Below are positions 21,594 through 31,175 of a DNA stretch of 64,000 nt, piece after piece (position 1 is the stretch's first letter; each line of letters starts with the position of its first letter). The stretch is from Pseudomonas wadenswilerensis. Lineage in GTDB: Bacteria; Pseudomonadota; Gammaproteobacteria; Pseudomonadales; Pseudomonadaceae. Position numbers and translations under genes: made by a program. The stretch is from assembly GCF_900497695.1 (NCBI RefSeq), contig NZ_UIDD01000002.1, forward strand, positions 1 through 64,000, given 5' to 3'. A model generated the notes under the pieces. That model had not been told where the DNA came from. It ran no database searches and worked only from the letters and a program-made list of their open reading frames with translations.

Positions 21594-23564
21594 TCACGCG
21601 CCAGTTGAGGTCGGGGTTTGTGCGGGAACATTCCGGCTTAACAGGTCACGCAGCTGATTTTTTTCCTCTGCGCTCAAGTCACTTTGACGTGCTTTCCTGA
21701 GCAGATGTTCCAGGCTGCGCTCGCGTTGGCGAGCGGACAAGCTAGTTATAGTGTCGAAAAACTGTTGTTCAAGGTTGTCGGCATCGATCAGCCATTCCTT
21801 CTCTGCCAAAGCCCTGAGCAGGCGGCCTTGTTCGGTGCCGTGCCAGCGGGCGATCAACTGTAGTGAGCGTAGTTCAGGATTTTTCTGCAGCGCCTCCAGC
21901 AGGGCCACCAGCAGCTGGGCGTAGACGTGTTCTTCGGCCGCCAATTGGCTGGCATCCTCGACCTTTTTCGCCAGCTGCGGGTGATGCAGCAGGGTGCGCA
22001 GGGCGCTCAAGGTCGGCGGTTCTACCGAGGTCGGTACCCGTGGCGGCGGATCCTGGCGCTGGCCATTGCGCTCCCAGGGTTTGCCCTTCTTGTCCCAGGG
22101 CTTGCCGTCCCATTTTTTCTTGCCGCCCTTGTTCGGCGTCCACTGCTGTTGCGCTGGCGCGTACTCGGGCTGATGAAAATCGCCGTAATCCGGCGTGTAG
22201 TCGGGAATGGCGTCGTAATCGATGCCCGGGTCGTAACTGGGTGGTGCTTCTGCCGGCGCGCTGTGCGCCAGTTGTTCGACCTGCTGGTTGTCCAGCCCGG
22301 TGATTTCCTTGAGGCGATTGCGCATCAGTGCACGCAGGTTGGCCCCGGGCACTTTTTCGATCAACGGTGCAGCGAGGGTGGCCATGTGCGCCTTGCCCTC
22401 GAGCGAGCGCGGGTCGGCTTCCTCGGTCAACTGCTGGAAAAAGTAATCGGCCAGCGGCTGTGCATGCTGGTTTATGCGGGCGCGGAAGGCGTCAGTGCCT
22501 TCCGCGCGTACCAGGGTGTCCGGGTCTTCGCCTTCGGGCAAAAACAGAAAGCGCGCCTTGCGTCCGTCCTGCAGGCTCGAAAGCGTTGCTTCCAGGGCGC
22601 GCCAGGCAGCATTACGGCCGGCCTGGTCGCCGTCGAAACAGAACAGCACGTTCGGCACCACGCGAAACAGGCGCTTGAGGTGTTCTTCGCTGGTGGCCGT
22701 GCCCAGGGTGGCCACCGCATTGCGCAAGCCTTGCTGTGCGAGGGCGATGACGTCCATGTAGCCTTCGACCACGATGATCTCATCGAGGTTGCGGTTGAAC
22801 TTGCGCGCCTCGTAAAGCCCGTACAGCTCCTGGCCCTTGTGGAACACCGGGGTTTCCGGGGAGTTCAGGTACTTGGGCTTGTCGTCGCCCAGCACCCGGC
22901 CGCCGAAGGCAATGACCCGGCCACGGCTGTCGCGGATCGGGAACATCACCCGGTCACGGAAGCGGTCGTAGCGCTTGCCGGACTCGGCGTTCTCGACCAG
23001 CAGGCCGGCATCGATCATGGCCTTTTGCTGCAAGGTATCGCTGCTCAGGTGCTTGAACAGGTTGTCCCAGCCTGGCGGAGCAAAGCCCAAGCCGAAATCG
23101 CGGGCGATCTCACCGGACAGGCCGCGGCCCTTGAGGTAGTCGACGGCCGATTTGCGTGTCGGGTGGCTGCGCAGCGCCTGGCGATAAAAGTCGGCGGCGG
23201 CTTCAAGCAGCGGGTACAGGGGTGAATCGACCGGTTGCCGGGGTTTGTGGCTGCGCCCGCTTTCTTCGCGGGGGACCTCCATGCCGGCGGCCTTGGCCAG
23301 TTCCTCGACAGCCTGGGGGAAATCCAGGTTGTCGTGGTCCATGATAAAGCCAAGGGCGTTGCCGCCCGCGCCGCAGCCAAAGCAGTAATAGAACTGTTTG
23401 TCGGGGCTGACGCTGAAGGACGGGGTTTTTTCCTTGTGGAACGGGCAGCAGGCCGTGAGGTTCTTGCCAGCTTTTTTCAGCTGCACACGCGAACTCACCA
23501 CATCGACGATGTCGGTACGGTTAAGCAGGTCGTCGATAAAACTCTGGGGAATCAGCCCGGCCAT
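21594..23564 (-). CDS. dnaG: DnaG, DNA primase
   Basis: The 656-residue primase makes RNA primers at the replication fork. The N-terminal zinc-binding domain has CPFHKEKTPSFSVSP followed by YYCFGCGAGG (a CHC2 finger). The catalytic TOPRIM core includes IIVVEGYMDVIAL and FCFDGDQAGRNAA, and the C-terminal third is the helicase-binding domain that contacts DnaB. The linker near residues 435-510 is long and low-complexity, rich in Trp, Lys, Gly, Gln and Pro (repeated KKGKPW-like pieces). It lies between rpsU and rpoD in the conserved order. Confidence 0.98.
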   Translation of the reverse strand: MAGLIPQSFIDDLLNRTDIVDVVSSRVQLKKAGKNLTACCPFHKEKTPSFSVSPDKQFYYCFGCGAGGNALGFIMDHDNLDFPQAVEELAKAAGMEVPREESGRSHKPRQPVDSPLYPLLEAAADFYRQALRSHPTRKSAVDYLKGRGLSGEIARDFGLGFAPPGWDNLFKHLSSDTLQQKAMIDAGLLVENAESGKRYDRFRDRVMFPIRDSRGRVIAFGGRVLGDDKPKYLNSPETPVFHKGQELYGLYEARKFNRNLDEIIVVEGYMDVIALAQQGLRNAVATLGTATSEEHLKRLFRVVPNVLFCFDGDQAGRNAAWRALEATLSSLQDGRKARFLFLPEGEDPDTLVRAEGTDAFRARINQHAQPLADYFFQQLTEEADPRSLEGKAHMATLAAPLIEKVPGANLRALMRNRLKEITGLDNQQVEQLAHSAPAEAPPSYDPGIDYDAIPDYTPDYGDFHQPEYAPAQQQWTPNKGGKKKWDGKPWDKKGKPWERNGQRQDPPPRVPTSVEPPTLSALRTLLHHPQLAKKVEDASQLAAEEHVYAQLLVALLEALQKNPELRSLQLIARWHGTEQGRLLRALAEKEWLIDADNLEQQFFDTITSLSARQRERSLEHLLRKARQSDLSAEEKNQLRDLLSRNVPAQTPTSTGA

Positions 23565-23868
23565 GGCACTCTCATCATCAGGCGATAAGCAAGTGTAATC
23601 GCTAATGCGGCGGGAACGGCTGCGCGTTCGAGCGATGTCGAATGGCGTAACACAAAATACGGAAAGACGTGCTCGTCTGCAGCCGGTGAAGGCTCGTCAG
23701 GAAGGACGTGCACAGCTGGCGTTGAGGCCAGTTCTGACGATTCAGGCAGGTTGTCCATGCTGCAGGGCAGCAGGACGCCTTGGGCCCGAAGGCCAAAGGA
23801 TCAAGCAACGACTGCCGGCAGCCCGGCTTTGGGCCGGGCGAGGCAGAAGCTTGCGACGGACGACTGTA
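23565..23868 (-). other. 304-bp spacer between rpsU and dnaG
   Basis: No convincing gene is seen. On the minus strand just after rpsU, GCCCGGC-CCAAA-GCCGGGC (23821-23839) forms a 7-bp hairpin without a T-tract, and further on GGCC-TTCG-GGCC forms a small tetraloop stem. These probably lower or process read-through from the abundant rpsU message into dnaG, as the corresponding spacer does in E. coli; the function here is inferred. A 68-codon open frame overlaps it but has no ribosome binding site or family resemblance. Confidence 0.5.
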
Positions 23869-24084
23869 TTAGTACAGGCGAACGGCGCGGCGCTGTTCGC
23901 GCTGAACTTTCTTGGCGTGACGTTTAACAGCGGCTGCTGCTTTGCGCTTACGCTCAGAAGTCGGCTTCTCGTAAAATTCGCGGCTACGAACTTCAGCCAG
24001 AACACCGGCTTTTTCGCAGGAGCGCTTGAAACGACGCAGAGCTACGTCGAAGGGTTCATTCTCTTTAACTTTGACGGCTGGCAT
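23869..24084 (-). CDS. rpsU: RpsU, 30S ribosomal protein S21
   Basis: The 71-residue basic protein is S21 of the small ribosomal subunit. It starts [21 protein letters not shown] ([12 protein letters not shown] is the typical N-terminus) and ends in a Lys/Arg-rich tail [12 protein letters not shown]21 aids initiation near the anti-Shine-Dalgarno region. It is the first gene of the rpsU-dnaG-rpoD operon. Its upstream region, shared with divergent tsaD, carries a 25-bp dyad at 24158-24182. Confidence 0.99.
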
Positions 24085-24157
24085 CCAGAGCTACCTTCAT
24101 TCATTACCGGGGTCAACGAACTCGTGGCAAAAATGTGCGCTGGAGAACGTCGGTTTT

Positions 24158-24182
24158 TAAGGGTTGCGGATGTTAACCCTTA
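24158..24182. promoter_or_regulatory. Perfect dyad in the rpsU-tsaD divergent promoter region
   Basis: TAAGGGTT and AACCCTTA are perfect 8-bp inverted arms separated by nine bases. The dyad lies 74 bp before rpsU and 103 bp before tsaD. It has the size and symmetry of a protein-binding site, though a hairpin in either transcript is also possible. No known regulator is recognised. Confidence 0.4.
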
Positions 24183-24285
24183 GCCGACCGGAATGCAAAG
24201 CCTCTGATCGAAAACCGCTGGTCGGCGTCGGGAGCGGGGACTATCATGCGCGCCTTCGAATTCAGCCTCAACAAGGCACGGACCC

Positions 24286-25311
24286 ATGCTAGTACTGGGA
24301 TTGGAAACATCCTGCGACGAAACCGGCGTCGCATTATACGACAGTGAGCGCGGCCTTTTGGCCGATGCATTGTTCAGTCAGATCGACCTGCACCGCGTTT
24401 ATGGCGGGGTAGTGCCGGAGCTGGCCTCGCGTGATCACGTCAAGCGCATGCTGCCGTTGATCCGCCAGGTGCTGGCCGAAGCCGACTGCGTCGCCACCGA
24501 GATCGATGCCATCGCCTATACCGCAGGCCCTGGCCTGGTCGGCGCTCTGCTGGTGGGCGCTTCCTGTGCCCAGGCCCTGGCTTTTGCCTGGGGCATTCCG
24601 GCATTGGGCGTACACCACATGGAAGGCCATCTGCTCGCGCCGATGCTCGAAGAGCAGCCGCCGGAGTTCCCGTTCGTCGCCTTGCTAGTGTCGGGCGGGC
24701 ATACCCAGTTGGTGCGGGTCGATGGTATCGGCCGTTACGAACTGCTCGGCGAGACCCTCGATGACGCCGCTGGCGAAGCTTTCGACAAGACCGCCAAGCT
24801 GATGGGCCTGAACTACCCGGGTGGCCCGGAGATCGCCCGCCTGGCGACCCAGGGCGTGCCTGGGCGCTTCGTGTTCCCGCGGCCGATGACCGATCGCCCC
24901 GGTCTTGATTTCAGCTTCAGTGGTTTGAAAACCTTCGCCCTCAACACCTGGCAGCGCTGCCAGAGTGCTGGAGACGACGGCGAACAAACTCGTTGCGACG
25001 TGTCGCTGGCCTTCCAGCAGGCGGTGGTGGAGACTTTGACCATCAAGTGCAAGCGTGCGCTGAAGCAGACCGGCCTCAAGCGCCTGGTGATCGCTGGCGG
25101 CGTCAGTGCCAACAAGGCTTTGCGCGCTTCGCTGGAAGACATGCTGGCCGGCATCAAGGGCAATGTGTACTACGCCCGGCCGCAGTTTTGCACCGATAAC
25201 GGCGCAATGATTGCCTATGCCGGCTGCCAGCGTCTGGCTGCCGGGCAGCAGGAAAGCCTGGCGATCAGCGTGCAGGCCCGCTGGCCGATGGAGCAGCTGG
25301 CGCCGCTGTGA
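24286..25311 (+). CDS. tsaD: TsaD, tRNA N6-threonylcarbamoyladenosine synthase subunit
   Basis: The 341-residue ASKHA-fold protein transfers the threonylcarbamoyl group to A37 of ANN-decoding tRNAs, working with TsaB, TsaE and TsaC. The N-terminal phosphate loop [16 protein letters not shown], the metal-binding histidines in [12 protein letters not shown], and [11 protein letters not shown], the FSFSGLKT motif and [13 protein letters not shown] are all present. It is divergent from rpsU, a classic arrangement. Older names are gcp and ygjD. Confidence 0.98.
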   Translation: MLVLGLETSCDETGVALYDSERGLLADALFSQIDLHRVYGGVVPELASRDHVKRMLPLIRQVLAEADCVATEIDAIAYTAGPGLVGALLVGASCAQALAFAWGIPALGVHHMEGHLLAPMLEEQPPEFPFVALLVSGGHTQLVRVDGIGRYELLGETLDDAAGEAFDKTAKLMGLNYPGGPEIARLATQGVPGRFVFPRPMTDRPGLDFSFSGLKTFALNTWQRCQSAGDDGEQTRCDVSLAFQQAVVETLTIKCKRALKQTGLKRLVIAGGVSANKALRASLEDMLAGIKGNVYYARPQFCTDNGAMIAYAGCQRLAAGQQESLAISVQARWPMEQLAPL

Positions 25312-25337
25312 AGCTGAGCGTTGCTCATGCAGTGGAT

Positions 25338-25907
25338 TCAGAAATGCCGTTCGCGTCCGGCGAAAAGGTCGCGTAGATTGCCGCGGTGGCGCCAGACGAT
25401 CAGCACTGTCAGCACGCTGATCGGCAAAAGCGCTTCCGGTTCGCGCCAGGCTAGTAACGGCAGGGTCAGGGGCGTTGCCACCAGGGCCGCCAGCGAGCTG
25501 GTGCGGGTCAGGAGGAAGGTCAGCAGCCACGCGCTGATGGCCAGCAAGGCGGCTGGCGGGTAGAGCCCCAGCAGCATGCCGGCAGCGGTGGCGACGCCTT
25601 TGCCGCCGCGAAAGCGGAAGTACACCGGGAACATATGGCCAATCACTGCGCACACGCCGATCCAGGCCTGTTGTTGCAGGTCGAGGCCAGCAAGATTGGC
25701 GATCAGCACGGGCACCAGGCCCTTGCACAAGTCGCCAAGCAGGGTCAGGACCGCCAGTTTGCGGCCGGCCAGGCGTAGCATGTTGGTTGCACCGGCATTG
25801 CCTGAACCGCTCATGCGCGGGTCCGGGCTGCCATTGAGGCGGCTGAGGACGATGGCAAAGGACAGAGAGCCGAGCAGGTAGGCGCACAGCGCCAGTAACC
25901 AAAACAT
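25338..25907 (-). CDS. plsY: PlsY, glycerol-3-phosphate acyltransferase
   Basis: This 189-residue integral membrane protein transfers acyl groups from acyl phosphate to glycerol-3-phosphate, the first step of phospholipid synthesis in the PlsX/PlsY route. Its three family motifs are visible: [22 protein letters not shown], and [14 protein letters not shown]. Five hydrophobic segments span it. I prefer the ATG at 25907, giving the common start [18 protein letters not shown]; an ATG three codons earlier (25916) is possible, and neither has a strong ribosome site. It is convergent with tsaD and divergent from folB. Confidence 0.97.
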   Translation of the reverse strand: MFWLLALCAYLLGSLSFAIVLSRLNGSPDPRMSGSGNAGATNMLRLAGRKLAVLTLLGDLCKGLVPVLIANLAGLDLQQQAWIGVCAVIGHMFPVYFRFRGGKGVATAAGMLLGLYPPAALLAISAWLLTFLLTRTSSLAALVATPLTLPLLAWREPEALLPISVLTVLIVWRHRGNLRDLFAGRERHF

Positions 25908-25981
25908 GCTAACCATTCCGGGCGAGGACGCCCTGATTCTAACGGCGCAACGCGCCCTTGTCGTGCTGTGGAGAGAAGTGC

Positions 25982-26335
25982 TTGGACAGAGTGTTCATCG
26001 AGGGGCTGGAAGTCGATACCGTGATCGGCGCCTATGACTGGGAGCGCGGAATTCGCCAGTGCCTGCGTCTGGACCTGAGTTTTGCCTGGGACAATCGCCC
26101 CGCAGCAGCCGGTGACGACCTGACCAAAGCCCTGGACTACGCCAGCGTCTCGGCGCGCATCCAGGCATTTGCCGAGCAGTCCGAATTCCAGTTGGTAGAG
26201 ACCTTCGCCGAGCGTCTGGCGGCGGTGCTGATGAGCGAGTTCCAGATCCCCTGGTTACGCCTGAAGCTGACCAAGCCAGGCGCGGTACCTGCCGCCAGTG
26301 GGGTGGGCGTGGAGATCGAGCGCGGATGTCTCTGA
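25982..26335 (+). CDS. folB: FolB, dihydroneopterin aldolase
   Basis: The 117-residue protein converts 7,8-dihydroneopterin to 6-hydroxymethyl-dihydropterin in folate synthesis. [18 protein letters not shown] carries the conserved Glu and the [10 protein letters not shown] segment the second active-site Glu; [21 protein letters not shown] is the usual C-terminus with the catalytic Lys. I chose a TTG start at 25982 because GGAG lies eight bases before it and the product begins MDRVFIEG as in relatives; no ATG is available nearby. It overlaps folK by 10 bp, so the two are probably translationally coupled. Confidence 0.93.
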   Translation: MDRVFIEGLEVDTVIGAYDWERGIRQCLRLDLSFAWDNRPAAAGDDLTKALDYASVSARIQAFAEQSEFQLVETFAERLAAVLMSEFQIPWLRLKLTKPGAVPAASGVGVEIERGCL

Positions 26336-26835
26336 ACAGGGTTTACCTCGGGCTGGGCAGTAATATCGAGCGCGAACGGCATCTGACTGCCGGGCTCGAC
26401 GCCTTGGCCGGGATGCTTGCGGGCATGCGTTGCTCGGCAGTTTTCGAGAGTCAGGCGGTGGGGATCAAGAGTGGGCCGTTCTTCAATCTGGTGGTCACCG
26501 GCCTGACCGAGCTGCCACTGATGGAGCTGGACCGCCGGCTCAAGTTCATCGAGGCCGACAATGGCCGCTATGCCCCCGAGCGCAAGGGCCTGCCGCTGGA
26601 TATCGATGTGCTGATGTACAACGACCTGCATGGCAGCTTTGACGGGCTGGTGTTGCCGCGGGCGGAGATCCTCAGGAACGCATTTGTGTTGTGGCCGCTG
26701 GCGTTGATTGCGCCTGAGCTGATGCATCCGGGCGCCGGGAAAACCATGGGCCAGCTGTGGGTTGAGGCGCAGATCGAGCAAGTGCTCGCGCCGGTGCCCT
26801 TCGAGTGGCGTGGGCAGCAGCTAACCAGGTTTTGA
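26326..26835 (+). CDS. folK: FolK, 6-hydroxymethyl-dihydropterin pyrophosphokinase
   Basis: The 169-residue enzyme moves a pyrophosphate from ATP to 6-hydroxymethyl-dihydropterin, the step after FolB. The typical start VYLGLGSNIERERHL, FNLVVTGLTEL and the C-terminal active-site R-x-x-P-E-x-x-LDIDVLMY region are present, with LPRAEILRNAFVLWPLALIAPEL. Its start lies inside the end of folB. Many pseudomonads have a second folK near panBC; that is not visible here. Confidence 0.95.
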   Translation: MSLNRVYLGLGSNIERERHLTAGLDALAGMLAGMRCSAVFESQAVGIKSGPFFNLVVTGLTELPLMELDRRLKFIEADNGRYAPERKGLPLDIDVLMYNDLHGSFDGLVLPRAEILRNAFVLWPLALIAPELMHPGAGKTMGQLWVEAQIEQVLAPVPFEWRGQQLTRF

Positions 26836-26839
26836 CCCC

Positions 26840-26908
26840 ATCGCTGGCAAGCCAGCTCCCACAAGGTCCGGTGTAGGCAGGCCCTGTGGGAGCTGGCTTG
26901 CCAGCGAT
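26840..26908. repeat. REP pair with 24-bp perfect arms
   Basis: The arm beginning ATCGCTGGCAAGCCAGCTCC (26840-26863) is perfectly complementary to 26885-26908, with a 21-base loop. It lies between the convergent folK and cca genes. The arms are identical to those at 47734-47803. It may also act as a transcription end for one or both genes. Confidence 0.88.
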
Positions 26909-26922
26909 GAAGGCGACACGCA

Positions 26923-28152
26923 TTACGGCTTGGCGCCGTCCTTGTACGCCTTCAACGCCTTCAGCCGCTCGCCCTTGAGCGCCTCGCCCAGCGCCTGTCC
27001 GGCCAGGCCCCTCTGCACCAGTGGCTGCACCTGCACCGCTCGCGCCGCCGCTGCCGCGCCGCGCAGATAGTCCGCCTGTGGATATTCACGTTGCTCCAGC
27101 CCTTTGCGGCCCCGGGCGTCCATCTCGCACGCAGCGATGAATTCCTCGAATCGCTGTGGCCGACGGTACACGTCGAAGCTTTGCAGCAATTCCAGCAAGG
27201 TCGAGGCCCGCAGCTCCAGCGCCCGATGACAGTGTGTGTGGTACTCACCCACCAGCAAAGCCAGCTCCTGGCACTCGCGGGGGGCCTTGAAGCGCTGGTT
27301 CACCGCCTTGATCAATTTCAGCCCGCGTTGCTCGTGAGCGATGTGTCGCGGCCATTCCTCTTCAGGGGTAAGGCCCTTGCCCAGGTCATGCAGCAAACAG
27401 GCCCAGCGCACGCTCAGGGGCTGTTGGTGCAGGGCGGCTTGTTCGAGCACCGAGAGGGTGTGGATACCGCTGTCGATTTCCGGGTGATGAGCCTCAGGCT
27501 GCGGCACACCGAACAGCGCATCGAGTTCAGGCATCAGCTGCTTGAGGGCGCCGCAATCGCGCAGCACCTGGATGAACACCTGGGGTTGATCTTCCATCAG
27601 TGCCCGGGCGATTTCCTTCCAGCTGCGCTCGGCGGTCAGGGCCTGCAGCTCGCCTGATTCGCTGAGTTCGCGCATCAGCTCAATGGTTTCCGGGGCCACG
27701 GTAAACCCCAAGCCGGCATACCGCGCAGCAAAGCGGGCAACGCGCAGCACGCGCAATGGATCTTCGGCGAACGCCGGGGATACATGACGCAAGATGCGGT
27801 CTTCTAGATCCCTTTTGCCGTTATACGGATCGCAGACATTGCCCTGGTCATCTTCGGCCATGGCATTGATGGTCAGGTCGCGACGGATCAGGTCTTCTTC
27901 AAGGGTGACCTCGGGGCTGGCGTGAAAAGTGAAGCCGCCATAGCCGCGCCCGCTCTTGCGCTCGGTGCGCGCCAGGGCGTATTCCTCGCCGCTTTTGGGG
28001 TGCAGAAACACCGGGAAATCCGCCCCTACCGGGCGATAACCCAAGTTTTGCATTTGTTCCGCCGTGGCGCCGACCACGACCCAGTCGATATCACTGACCG
28101 GCCTGCCGAGCAGGCGGTCGCGTACGGCGCCGCCGACTTTGTAGATCTGCAT
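26923..28152 (-). CDS. cca: Cca, CCA-adding tRNA nucleotidyltransferase
   Basis: The 409-residue class II enzyme adds or repairs the CCA end of tRNAs. The head domain has [13 protein letters not shown] and the catalytic DID in [20 protein letters not shown] and [10 protein letters not shown] follow, then the nucleotide-selecting segment [15 protein letters not shown]. The C-terminal part keeps an HD phosphohydrolase motif ([10 protein letters not shown]), as in gamma-proteobacterial multifunctional Cca. Length matches the E. coli enzyme. Confidence 0.97.
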   Translation of the reverse strand: MQIYKVGGAVRDRLLGRPVSDIDWVVVGATAEQMQNLGYRPVGADFPVFLHPKSGEEYALARTERKSGRGYGGFTFHASPEVTLEEDLIRRDLTINAMAEDDQGNVCDPYNGKRDLEDRILRHVSPAFAEDPLRVLRVARFAARYAGLGFTVAPETIELMRELSESGELQALTAERSWKEIARALMEDQPQVFIQVLRDCGALKQLMPELDALFGVPQPEAHHPEIDSGIHTLSVLEQAALHQQPLSVRWACLLHDLGKGLTPEEEWPRHIAHEQRGLKLIKAVNQRFKAPRECQELALLVGEYHTHCHRALELRASTLLELLQSFDVYRRPQRFEEFIAACEMDARGRKGLEQREYPQADYLRGAAAAARAVQVQPLVQRGLAGQALGEALKGERLKALKAYKDGAKP

Positions 28153-28207
28153 GTAGAACCTCCGTTGATGCCACAGGATAACCTGTCTGGCAGCAACGGA
28201 GGGCGTG

Positions 28208-29770
28208 CTAGAGGTGCACTACAGCCAGGTCCAGGCGACCATAGTCCGCTTCGCCGTGCTCGCCTCTGGGCGGCACGTGGTGGGTTTTCATCACCTGGTC
28301 GCCCTGCAGGGTTTCCAGGTGGATATCAAAGCCCCAGAGGCGGTGCAGGTGCTTGAGAACTTCTTCGGTGGAGTCACCCAGGGGTTTGCGGTCGTGTTGT
28401 TGGTGACGCAGGGTCAGGGAGCGGTCGCCACGGCGGTCGATGCTCCAGATCTGCACGTTGGGTTCGCGGTTGCCGAGGTTGTACTGGGCGGCCAGGGTCT
28501 CGCGGATGATCCGGTAGCCACTTTCGTCATGGATGGCTGGCACCAACAGGTCCTCGCGCTGGTCGTCATCGAGGATGCTGAACAGCTTGAGGTCGCGGAT
28601 CACCGTGGGTGACAGGTACTGGAGAATGAAGCTTTCATCCTTGAAGCTGCTCATGGCGAACTTGATGGTCGACAGCCAGTCGCTGCCGGCGATGTCGGGG
28701 AACCAGCGGCGGTCCTCTTCGGTAGGGTGTTCGCACATGCGGCGGATGTCGCGGTACATGGCGAAACCCAGGGCGTAGGGGTTGATGCCACTGTAGTAGG
28801 GGCTGTCGAAGCCGGGCTGGAACACCACGCTGGTGTGTGACTGCAGGAACTCCATCATGAAGCCTTCGGTGACCAGGCCTTCATCGTACAGGTCGTTCAT
28901 CAGGGTGTAGTGCCAGAAGGTCGCCCAGCCTTCGTTCATCACCTGAGTCTGGCGCTGCGGGTAGAAGTACTGGGCGATCTTGCGCACGATGCGCACGATT
29001 TCACGCTGCCAGGGCTCGAGCAATGGCGCGTGTTTCTCGATGAAGTAGAGGATGTTCTCCTGGGGTTCGGCCGGGAAGCGTGCGTTGTCGCGATCGCTAT
29101 TCTTGTCGGCGCCCTTGGGGATGGTGCGCCACAGGTCGTTGATCTGTTTCTGCAGGTGTTCTTCGCGCTCCTTCTGCCGGCGCCGCTCTTCTTCGGCAGA
29201 GATAGGGTAGGGCCGCTTGTAGCGGTCAACGCCGTAGTTCATCAGGGCGTGGCAGGAGTCGAGCAGGTCTTCCACGGCATCGATGCCGTGGCGCTCTTCA
29301 CACTGGGTGATGTACTGCTTGGCGAACACCAGGTAATCGATGATCGAACTGGCGTCGGTCCAGGTGCGGAACAGGTAGTTGCCCTTGAAGAAGCTGTTGT
29401 GCCCGTAGCAGGCATGGGCGACCACCAGCGCCTGCATGCAGATGGTGTTTTCTTCCATCAGGTAGGCGATGCAGGGGTCGGAATTGATCACGATTTCGTA
29501 GGCCAGGCCCATCTGACCGCGGCTATAAGACTTTTCAGTGCTGAGGAAGTGCTTGCCGTAGGACCAGTGGTGATAGCCCAGGGGCATGCCGACGGAGGCG
29601 TAGGCGTCCATCATCTGCTCGGCGGTGATCACCTCGATCTGGTTGGGGTAGGTGTCCAGGGCATAGCGCTCGGCCAGGCGGCTGATTTCCCGGTCATAGG
29701 CCTGGATCAGTTCGAATGTCCATTCGGACCCGGTAGAAATGGGATGGCGCTTCTGCTCTCTAGCGGTCAT
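28208..29770 (-). CDS. SpoVR-family protein (YcgB)
   Basis: The 520-residue protein belongs to the SpoVR/YcgB family, found in spore formers and many gamma-proteobacteria. Characteristic blocks are [64 protein letters not shown] and FNPYALG-type [14 protein letters not shown]. The molecular activity is not known. It is the third gene of prkA-yeaH-spoVR and overlaps yeaH by 4 bp. In other bacteria this trio is induced in stationary phase or nitrogen stress and works as a unit with the kinase PrkA. Confidence 0.93.
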   Translation of the reverse strand: MTAREQKRHPISTGSEWTFELIQAYDREISRLAERYALDTYPNQIEVITAEQMMDAYASVGMPLGYHHWSYGKHFLSTEKSYSRGQMGLAYEIVINSDPCIAYLMEENTICMQALVVAHACYGHNSFFKGNYLFRTWTDASSIIDYLVFAKQYITQCEERHGIDAVEDLLDSCHALMNYGVDRYKRPYPISAEEERRRQKEREEHLQKQINDLWRTIPKGADKNSDRDNARFPAEPQENILYFIEKHAPLLEPWQREIVRIVRKIAQYFYPQRQTQVMNEGWATFWHYTLMNDLYDEGLVTEGFMMEFLQSHTSVVFQPGFDSPYYSGINPYALGFAMYRDIRRMCEHPTEEDRRWFPDIAGSDWLSTIKFAMSSFKDESFILQYLSPTVIRDLKLFSILDDDQREDLLVPAIHDESGYRIIRETLAAQYNLGNREPNVQIWSIDRRGDRSLTLRHQQHDRKPLGDSTEEVLKHLHRLWGFDIHLETLQGDQVMKTHHVPPRGEHGEADYGRLDLAVVHL

Positions 29771-31038
29771 GTCACTAACCTGCGCTGGAAGAGTTCACGG
29801 AAGACCGGATAGATATCGCCGGCCGACACCAGCTGCTGCTGGGCGAACGTATCGGCATAGGCTTCGCCGATACGCTCATACTCGTACCACAATGCCTGAT
29901 GTTCGCGAGGGGTGATCTCAACGTAAGTGTAATACTGGACGAACGGCATGATCTGATTGGTGAGGATCTCGCGGCAGATCGGCGAGTCGTCGTTCCAGTT
30001 GTCACCGTCCGAGGCCTGGGCCGCGTAGATGTTCCATTCATTGGCCGGGTAGCGTTCAGCCATGATCTCCTGCATCAGCTTCAGGGCGCTGGAGACGATG
30101 GTGCCGCCGGTTTCCCGGGAATAGAAAAACTCCTCTTCGTCCACTTCGCGGGCGCTGGTGTGGTGGCGGATGAATACCACTTCGATCTTGTCGTAGTTTC
30201 GCTTGAGAAACAGGTACAGGAGGATGAAGAAGCGCTTGGCAATGTCCTTGGTGGCCTGGGTCATGGAACCGGAAACGTCCATCAGGCAGAACATCACCGC
30301 CTTGGAGCTGGGGTTGGGTTGCTTGACCAGCAGGTTGTACTTGAGGTCGAAGGTGTCGAGGAACGGCACGCGATGGATGCGCGCACTCAGTCGCTCTATT
30401 TCTGCTTCAATTTCCTGAATATCGCCGAAGTTGTCTGGTTCTTCTCGTTTGAGTCGCGCCAGTTCCTCCTGGGCTTCGCGTAGCTTTGCCCGGCTGCTGC
30501 CGGACAGGGCGATGCGCCGGGCATGGGCCGAACGCAGGGTGCGGATAATGTTGATGCGCGACGGGTTGCCTTCGTTGCTGATACCGGCGCGCACGGTTTT
30601 GAAGGTGTCGGTGCCGGTCAGGTGCCGTTTGACCAGGTTGGGCAGTTCGAGGTCTTCGAACATGAACTCGAGAAATTCTTCCTGGGTGATCTGGAAGACG
30701 AACTCGTCCATGCCTTCGCCTGAGTTGCCGGCCTTGCCACGGCCACCGCCACCCCCGCCCCCTTGCGGACGGGCGATACGCTCGCCAGCAGTGAACTCCT
30801 TGTTGCCTGGGTGCACAACCGTTTGCTTGCCGCCACGGCCATGGTGCAACACCGGCTCGTCGATGTCGCGACCGGGAATGCTGATCTGCTCGCCATGCTC
30901 CATGTCGGTGATGGAGCGCCGGCTCACTGCCTCCTCGACGGCCTTCTTGATGTGGTCACGGTAACGCCGCAAAAAGCGCTGGCGGTTGACCGTGCTCTTG
31001 TTCTTGCCGTTCAGGCGTCGGTCGATCACATAGCTCAT
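29767..31038 (-). CDS. YeaH/YhbH-family protein (DUF444)
   Basis: The 423-residue protein is a YeaH homologue of the DUF444 family. It begins [20 protein letters not shown], has a glycine-rich stretch ([17 protein letters not shown]) near residue 95 and a von Willebrand A-like segment with [18 protein letters not shown] that keeps the DxSxS metal site. It probably binds partner proteins of the PrkA system. I chose ATG 31038 with GGAGGGG upstream; the frame extends to 31083 without a better site. It is followed by spoVR with a 4-bp overlap and preceded by prkA across 135 bp of repeats. Confidence 0.94.
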   Translation of the reverse strand: MSYVIDRRLNGKNKSTVNRQRFLRRYRDHIKKAVEEAVSRRSITDMEHGEQISIPGRDIDEPVLHHGRGGKQTVVHPGNKEFTAGERIARPQGGGGGGGRGKAGNSGEGMDEFVFQITQEEFLEFMFEDLELPNLVKRHLTGTDTFKTVRAGISNEGNPSRINIIRTLRSAHARRIALSGSSRAKLREAQEELARLKREEPDNFGDIQEIEAEIERLSARIHRVPFLDTFDLKYNLLVKQPNPSSKAVMFCLMDVSGSMTQATKDIAKRFFILLYLFLKRNYDKIEVVFIRHHTSAREVDEEEFFYSRETGGTIVSSALKLMQEIMAERYPANEWNIYAAQASDGDNWNDDSPICREILTNQIMPFVQYYTYVEITPREHQALWYEYERIGEAYADTFAQQQLVSAGDIYPVFRELFQRRLVT

Positions 31039-31058
31039 AGGCCCCTCCGGGAGTAGGC

Positions 31059-31175
31059 GGTAGCTGCAAGCTGTAAGCTTCAAGCTTCAAGTTGGATCAC
31101 CGCTGTCCCCGCAAGCACGGCACGCATTCGACATACGTGCGCGGCTTGCAGCTGACAGCTTGCCGCTTGCCGCTT
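31059..31175. repeat. Inverted pair of AGCTGCAAGC-type repeats between prkA and yeaH
   Basis: Runs built from AGCTGCAAGC and CTTCAAGCTT units (31059-31092) face similar runs in reverse orientation (31140-31175, GCTTGCAGCTGACAGCTTGC) across about 45 bp. They could fold in the prkA-yeaH message as a processing or partial termination site. Such degenerate repeats are common between pseudomonad genes; their role is not known. Confidence 0.55.

Noticed and set aside
23552..23758. 68-codon minus-strand frame in the rpsU-dnaG spacer
   Set aside because: It overlaps the dnaG start and lacks a ribosome site or family resemblance.
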